Assembly: GCF_001422405.1 (NCBI RefSeq)
Contig: NZ_LMMV01000001.1
Span: forward strand, 1,359,291 to 1,423,290
Source: Pseudorhodoferax sp. Leaf267
GTDB taxonomy: Bacteria; Pseudomonadota; Gammaproteobacteria; Burkholderiales; Burkholderiaceae_C
Direction of reading: 5' to 3'
Length of the DNA: 64,000 nucleotides
Part shown: piece by piece, positions 60,421 through 64,000 of the stretch
Numbering within the stretch: position 1 is the first letter of the stretch
Layout: every line of letters starts with the position of its first letter
Position numbers and translations under genes: made by a program
The notes under the pieces: model-generated
The model's database searches: none
What the model was told of the DNA's origin: nothing
The model's input: the letters and a program-made list of their open reading frames with translations, nothing else

Positions 60421-61215
60421 TTGGACCGAAACTTGAACTCAACAACCCATCCCGACGTCTCGTTCGAGACCAAAGGCGACATCGCTGTTGTCACGCTGTG
60501 CCGGCCGGCCAAGCGCAACGCGCTGAGCGACCCTATCATTGCTGCGCTGCGCACCATCTTCGAAACACTGCCCGAGAACATCAAGGCCGCCGTCATCGCG
60601 GGAGAAGGCGAGCACTTCTGCGCGGGGCTTGACCTTTCGGAGCTTTCCGAGCGCGACGCCGGCCAGGGGATGCGGCACTCCCGCATGTGGCATGCCGCGC
60701 TGGAGCACATCCAGTTCGGCTCTGTACCGGTCGTCGCAGCACTGCACGGCGCGGTTGTGGGAGGAGGCCTGGAGCTGGCAGCCGCGTGCCACATCCGCGT
60801 CGCGGACGAAACGACGTTCTTCGCCCTGCCGGAGGGTTCGCGCGGCATCTTCGTTGGTGGAGGTGGCTCCGTCCGAATCCCCAAGCTCATCGGTGCAGCT
60901 CGTATGGCCGACATGATGCTGACTGGCCGTGTCTACGACGCAGCGGCGGGCGAGCGCGTCGGCCTGGCGCAGTACCTGGTGCCCCCCGGGAAGTCCTTGG
61001 ACCACGCCGTGGCTCTGGCCGAGAAGATTGCTGGCAACGCCCCTCTCACCAACTACGCACTCGTGCATGTCTTGCCTCGCATTTCGGAGCAGCCCGCCGA
61101 CCACGGCTACCTCACCGAGTCGCTGATATCCGGTATCACGCAGAGCGCGCCTGAGGCCAAAGAGCGCGTACGCGCGTTCCTGCAGGGCCGTGCCGAGAAG
61201 GTGCAACGCGGCTAG
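60421..61215 (+). CDS. Enoyl-CoA hydratase / crotonase family protein
   Basis: A 264-residue crotonase. The oxyanion-hole segments EHFCAGLDLS and GAVVGGGLELA and both catalytic Glu (Glu118 in GGGLELA, Glu138 in ALPEGS) are present, as expected for hydration of a trans-enoyl-CoA. Translation starts at TTG, either 60421 or 60433; no ATG exists before residue 84. It is 20 bases after the CoA transferase gene. It would hydrate a cinnamoyl-type CoA thioester. Whether it also cleaves the product to an aldehyde, as Ech-type feruloyl-CoA hydratase/lyase does, cannot be decided. Confidence 0.88.
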   Translation: MDRNLNSTTHPDVSFETKGDIAVVTLCRPAKRNALSDPIIAALRTIFETLPENIKAAVIAGEGEHFCAGLDLSELSERDAGQGMRHSRMWHAALEHIQFGSVPVVAALHGAVVGGGLELAAACHIRVADETTFFALPEGSRGIFVGGGGSVRIPKLIGAARMADMMLTGRVYDAAAGERVGLAQYLVPPGKSLDHAVALAEKIAGNAPLTNYALVHVLPRISEQPADHGYLTESLISGITQSAPEAKERVRAFLQGRAEKVQRG

Positions 61216-61270
61216 TTCGCCTGCGCCCCCATGTAACCCCAGATACCCGGCGTCGAAGCCGGTTTGAACC

Positions 61271-62035
61271 ATGAACATCCAAGACCAAGCGGCCATCGTC
61301 ACCGGAGCAGGCTCCGGCCTGGGCGAGGCCGTCGCGCGTGAACTGGCCGGCCGCGGCGCCCGCGTGGCAGTGCTTGACCGAAACCTTGCCGCAGCTGAAT
61401 GGGTGGCAAGCGAAATTAACGGCCTGGCCATCGAGTGCGACATCACGAACGCGCAGGCGGTGGAAGCCGCGCTGGAGCGGGCTTCCGCAGCGCACGGACC
61501 CGCGCGCATTCTGATGAACGTGGCGGGCATCGGCACCGCCAAACGCATCGTTCAGAAGGACGGTCGGGCGGCGCCTCTCGAGGACTTCGAAGCCGTGGTC
61601 CGCATCAATCTCATCGGGACCTACAACGTGTGCAGGCTGTTCGCCGCCAGATGCGCGCAACTTCCTCCCGACGAAGGTGGCGAGCGCGGCGCGATGGTGA
61701 TGACGGCTTCCGTCGCGGCCTTCGACGGCCAGGTCGGCCAGCAGGCGTACAGCGCGTCGAAGGGCGGTGTCGTGAGCATGACCTTGCCGATGGCCCGGGA
61801 CCTGGCGCAGCACGGCATCCGGGTGTGCACCATCGCTCCAGGCCTGTTTGCCACGCCGCTGCTCAAAGAGCTGCCCGAGGCAGTGCAAGAGAACCTGGCG
61901 AAGTCGATTCCGTTCCCGCCACGCCTGGGCAAGCCGAGCGAGTTCGCGGAACTCGCTTGCCACATCGTGACGAACGGGCACCTCAACGGCGAGGTCATTC
62001 GCCTGGACGGCGCGCTGCGGATGGCCCCTCGCTGA
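61271..62035 (+). CDS. SDR family 3-hydroxyacyl-CoA dehydrogenase-like protein
   Basis: A 254-residue SDR of the type II 3-hydroxyacyl-CoA dehydrogenase (HSD10-like) branch. TGAGSGLG, NVAG, Ser in VMTASVAAFDGQ and YSASK catalytic residues are visible, and the IVQKDGRAAPLEDF insertion is typical of this branch. It would oxidise the hydrated acyl-CoA to a 3-keto thioester for the thiolase. It follows the crotonase by 55 bases. Its stop codon abuts the stop of the convergent LysR gene without a gap, so no terminator can sit between them. Confidence 0.92.
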   Translation: MNIQDQAAIVTGAGSGLGEAVARELAGRGARVAVLDRNLAAAEWVASEINGLAIECDITNAQAVEAALERASAAHGPARILMNVAGIGTAKRIVQKDGRAAPLEDFEAVVRINLIGTYNVCRLFAARCAQLPPDEGGERGAMVMTASVAAFDGQVGQQAYSASKGGVVSMTLPMARDLAQHGIRVCTIAPGLFATPLLKELPEAVQENLAKSIPFPPRLGKPSEFAELACHIVTNGHLNGEVIRLDGALRMAPR

Positions 62036-63010
62036 CTAACGGCTGCGGCGGCGCAGGTCACCGTAGAGCTTGCGCTCCAGAGGCAGCCAGCGGTCCGTAT
62101 CGTCGTTGAACAGCGACACCAACTGCTGCCGAAGCCAAGAGTGGCGTGAATCGTGGTGGTTCCTCCGATGCCAATGCTGGTTCACGCCGAAGACAGGCGG
62201 CTTGAACGGGAGTGGGACCAGTTCCACGGCGCCCAGCTCGGCGAAGTACGCCCCTGTCGCAAGGGGCACCACAGCCATCAGGTCGGTCTCGCTGACGATG
62301 GACGGAAGGCTCAGGTGGTGCGGGGTCCTGACCACCACGGTGCGCTTGAGTTTGCGGTGCTCCAGAAAGCGCTCGAACAGGTCGTTGGTCCGAGCTGGCG
62401 ACATCACGACGGCGTGCCCGAGGGAGGTGAAGACGCTCACCGTCATCGGCGCCGCGAGCGCAGGATGCTTGGGTCGCAGCATGCCGACGTAGGTGTGGTT
62501 GTACAGGCGTTGCTGGAAGAACGCGTCGGTGTCGATTTCGGGAAAGTAGCCGATGGCCAGGTCGACGCGTCCGGCCTCCATTTCTGCATGCAGCTCCTCT
62601 TTGCGGTGCGAAGCGCTCTGCACCGTCACGCGCGGAGCCGTTGTGCGCAGCGTCGCGAGCAAGCGCGGAAGAAAAACCACCTCCGCGACGTCGGCCATCG
62701 ACAGCGAGAAATGCGCGGACTCGGCCAGTGGGTCGAAGACCTCTTGGTCGAGGATGCCGGACTTCACACGCGACAGGATGTCACGCGCGTTCTCGGCCAT
62801 GCGAGCGGCTCGGGGTGTTGCCTCCATCCCATTGGCAGTGCGCACGAACAGGGGATTGGCAAAGCGCTTGCGCAAACGGGCGAGCGCGGAGCTCACACCC
62901 GACTGGCTCATGTCGAGCAGCTCGGCCGCTCGCGTCACGTTCCGCGTCTCCTCCAAGGCAACGATGAGGCGCAGCGTGTTGAGGTCGAAATCTGGGTCAA
63001 TCGTTTCCAC
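62036..63010 (-). CDS. LysR family transcriptional regulator (NodD/LinR-like)
   Basis: A 324-residue LysR regulator with the N-terminal motif FDLNTLRLIVALEETRNVTRAAELLDMSQSGVSSALARLRKRF and an effector domain typical of the NodD/SyrM/PcpR branch (GYFPEIDTDAFFQQ). The start is the GTG at 63010 because the helix-turn-helix begins within ten residues. It is convergent with the beta-oxidation genes and divergent from the MarR gene, whose nearest start codon is only 2 bases away. It is a candidate activator of the aromatic operon. Confidence 0.92.
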   Translation of the reverse strand: METIDPDFDLNTLRLIVALEETRNVTRAAELLDMSQSGVSSALARLRKRFANPLFVRTANGMEATPRAARMAENARDILSRVKSGILDQEVFDPLAESAHFSLSMADVAEVVFLPRLLATLRTTAPRVTVQSASHRKEELHAEMEAGRVDLAIGYFPEIDTDAFFQQRLYNHTYVGMLRPKHPALAAPMTVSVFTSLGHAVVMSPARTNDLFERFLEHRKLKRTVVVRTPHHLSLPSIVSETDLMAVVPLATGAYFAELGAVELVPLPFKPPVFGVNQHWHRRNHHDSRHSWLRQQLVSLFNDDTDRWLPLERKLYGDLRRRSR

Positions 63011-63012
63011 AG

Positions 63013-63576
63013 ATGATGATAGGCATATGCAACGTCATGAGCGATAGAGAGGTTTCCCGCAACTTGGCTTCGCGCGCTGGTCCCATCGAGCTGGACCTGA
63101 CCGAAGTGCAAGCCTTGATGACCTATTGGCTGCGGCGCGCGTCCCATAGGCTTTCCCAGGCACATGCATTGGCCGCGGAGCGCCTGAACCTGAAGCCTTA
63201 CGAGTTCGCAGCCCTGTCGCTCATCGCCGGCAACCCAGGCATCACGTCTTCTCAGCTGTCGACCGCTCTCGGTATGCGCAAGCCTAACTTCGTCGGCGTC
63301 CTACGCGACCTCGAAAGCGCGGGGTACGTCGTCAGAAGTGTTCACGCGGAGGATGGGCGAGCGAGTGCGCTTCGTGCCACGCCGACGGGCTTCGCCGCGG
63401 TGGCGCGTCTGTCGCCGTTGCTACGGCAGGTGGAAGCCGAGAGTATCGCGGGGCTCACTTCGCGCGAGTCGGCCTGTCTCTTCCGACTTCTGCGCAAGGT
63501 CTGCAGCGAACCGCGCTGTCCAGGGTCATCCGCTCCCAGGTCAAACACGCAGCAAGGCCCGAGGGTTAGCCCGTAG
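63013..63576 (+). CDS. MarR family transcriptional regulator
   Basis: A 187-residue winged-helix regulator. The DNA-binding core is LNLKPYEFAALSLIAGNPGITSSQLSTALGMRKPNFVGVLRDLESAGYVVRS, followed by the wing HAEDGRASALRATPTG. Three in-frame ATG codons (63013, 63016, 63037) are possible starts. The one at 63037 leaves 26 bases to the divergent LysR start and is more plausible. MarR regulators frequently respond to CoA thioesters of phenolic acids (as FerR/FerC does), which would suit this cluster; that is analogy, not evidence. Confidence 0.9.
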   Translation: MMIGICNVMSDREVSRNLASRAGPIELDLTEVQALMTYWLRRASHRLSQAHALAAERLNLKPYEFAALSLIAGNPGITSSQLSTALGMRKPNFVGVLRDLESAGYVVRSVHAEDGRASALRATPTGFAAVARLSPLLRQVEAESIAGLTSRESACLFRLLRKVCSEPRCPGSSAPRSNTQQGPRVSP

Positions 63577-63759
63577 TCGCCTTGGCCGACTGACACCAGC
63601 GTGAGCCATGGATATCGTCTGCAGGCCTCAAACCGGGGCGCCAGTGGTCGTGCCACTTCAACGCACACGGTGCGACATTGCAAAGGCTGTCGTCAAAGAA
63701 CGGCCGCCTGACCACCAATGCGTCGCGGCCCAAACCATCCAATCAGGAGAACACATCGT
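63577..63759 (+). other. Gap before the formaldehyde dehydrogenase gene
   Basis: This 183-base stretch has no recognised gene. It must contain the promoter of the gene at 63760, which has AGGAGA ten bases before its ATG, but no clear boxes or dyads were identified. Confidence 0.4.
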
Positions 63760-64000
63760 ATGGCAGAGAACCGAGGCGTCGTCTACGTCGAACCGGGCAA
63801 GGTCGAGGTACGCAACATCGACTATCCAAAGCTTCTCAATCCGCGAGGACGCACGGCGAACCACGGCGTCATCCTGAAGGTCCTGACGACCAACATCTGC
63901 GGCTCCGACCAGCACATGGTCCGCGGCCGAACGACCGCCCCCGAAGGTCTCGTGCTGGGCCACGAAATCACCGGCGAGGTCATCGAGGCCGGGAAGGACG
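63760..64000 (+). CDS. fdhA: Glutathione-independent formaldehyde dehydrogenase, 5' part
   Basis: The first 80 codons of a zinc-dependent alcohol dehydrogenase family protein that continues past the right edge. The start MAENRGVVYVEPGKVEV and the segment LTTNICGSDQHMVRGRTTAPEGLVLGHEITGEVIE match glutathione-independent formaldehyde dehydrogenase (FdhA), with zinc ligands Cys47, His68 and Glu69. ATG 63760 follows AGGAGA. Oxidation of formaldehyde to formate fits the upstream VanA/VanB O-demethylase, which releases formaldehyde. The structural and NAD-binding halves cannot be checked. Confidence 0.85.
   Translation, partial: MAENRGVVYVEPGKVEVRNIDYPKLLNPRGRTANHGVILKVLTTNICGSDQHMVRGRTTAPEGLVLGHEITGEVIEAGKD

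Noticed and set aside
60421-61215. Assigning the crotonase as feruloyl-CoA hydratase/lyase (ech)
   Set aside because: The catalytic Glu residues fit hydration, but nothing specific to the lyase reaction was seen, and the neighbouring thiolase suggests ordinary beta-oxidation.
1-64000. CRISPR arrays, tRNA and rRNA genes, phage or plasmid replication genes
   Set aside because: No regularly spaced repeats, tRNA-like cloverleaf regions, rRNA segments or replication and integration genes were recognised on reading both strands.

Overview
The window looks like a chromosomal catabolic region of a high-GC betaproteobacterium of the order Burkholderiales (Alcaligenaceae or Comamonadaceae type). The main evidence is eleven Bug-type (tripartite tricarboxylate transporter family) substrate-binding proteins scattered among degradative enzymes, with no TctA/TctB permease genes. 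The genes are GC-rich and tightly packed into operons with local regulators: LysR x3 and one each of IclR, TetR, LuxR and MarR. No rRNA, tRNA, CRISPR array or complete mobile element was seen. The genus cannot be fixed from the sequence alone.

Layout. 1-8140 (minus): an operon VOC protein - Bug - Bug - MmgE/PrpD - aldehyde dehydrogenase - Bug - SDR, then a frameshifted cupin gene cut by the left edge. 8459-15669: a small CMD-like gene, a divergent Bug gene, and a plus-strand operon of beta-keto acid cleavage enzyme (DUF849), nitrilase-type amidase, CMD protein, 3-hydroxyisobutyrate-dehydrogenase-like protein, MmgE/PrpD and an IclR regulator. 15784-18303 (minus): an aldehyde dehydrogenase bracketed by imperfect direct repeats, then an SDR. 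18510-24845 (plus): a six-repeat BNR beta-propeller protein, GMC oxidoreductase, an atypical SDR, Bug and a second GMC oxidoreductase. 24908-27170: TetR regulator divergent from Bug plus cupin, with two matching operators. 27219-27921: an IS3-type transposase remnant fused in frame to a copied GMC C-terminus. 28005-33728: divergent operons cupin - FAH hydrolase - Bug - YciI (minus) and HpcH aldolase - DUF1330 - SDR (plus). 33829-41829 (minus): LysR, two tandem beta-hydroxyacid-dehydrogenase-like genes, peroxiredoxin, LysR, Bug, aldehyde dehydrogenase, Bug.

41830-44434 is a decayed segment: AT-richer sequence, two broken GMC genes joined head to head, and a deleted IS3 remnant with recognisable ends. 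From 44435 to the right edge the theme is phenylpropanoid (ferulate-type) catabolism. It contains two tannase/feruloyl-esterase lipoproteins, a Bug protein translationally close to a feruloyl-CoA synthase-like ligase, a VanA/VanB-type O-demethylase, a LuxR-type regulator and an HCCA-isomerase-like protein. These are followed by a second Bug, a second acyl-CoA ligase, thiolase, CoA transferase, crotonase, SDR, LysR and MarR regulators, and the start of a glutathione-independent formaldehyde dehydrogenase.

Taken together, the right third can be read as one route: ester cleavage, CoA activation, hydration, oxidation and thiolysis of the side chain, release of the aromatic acid, O-demethylation, and formaldehyde removal. 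The left two thirds hold several unassigned carboxylate-degradation operons. Each is paired with its own orphan binding protein and, in several cases, with a palindromic operator in the divergent promoter. Enzyme families are well supported; the specific substrates are inference throughout.
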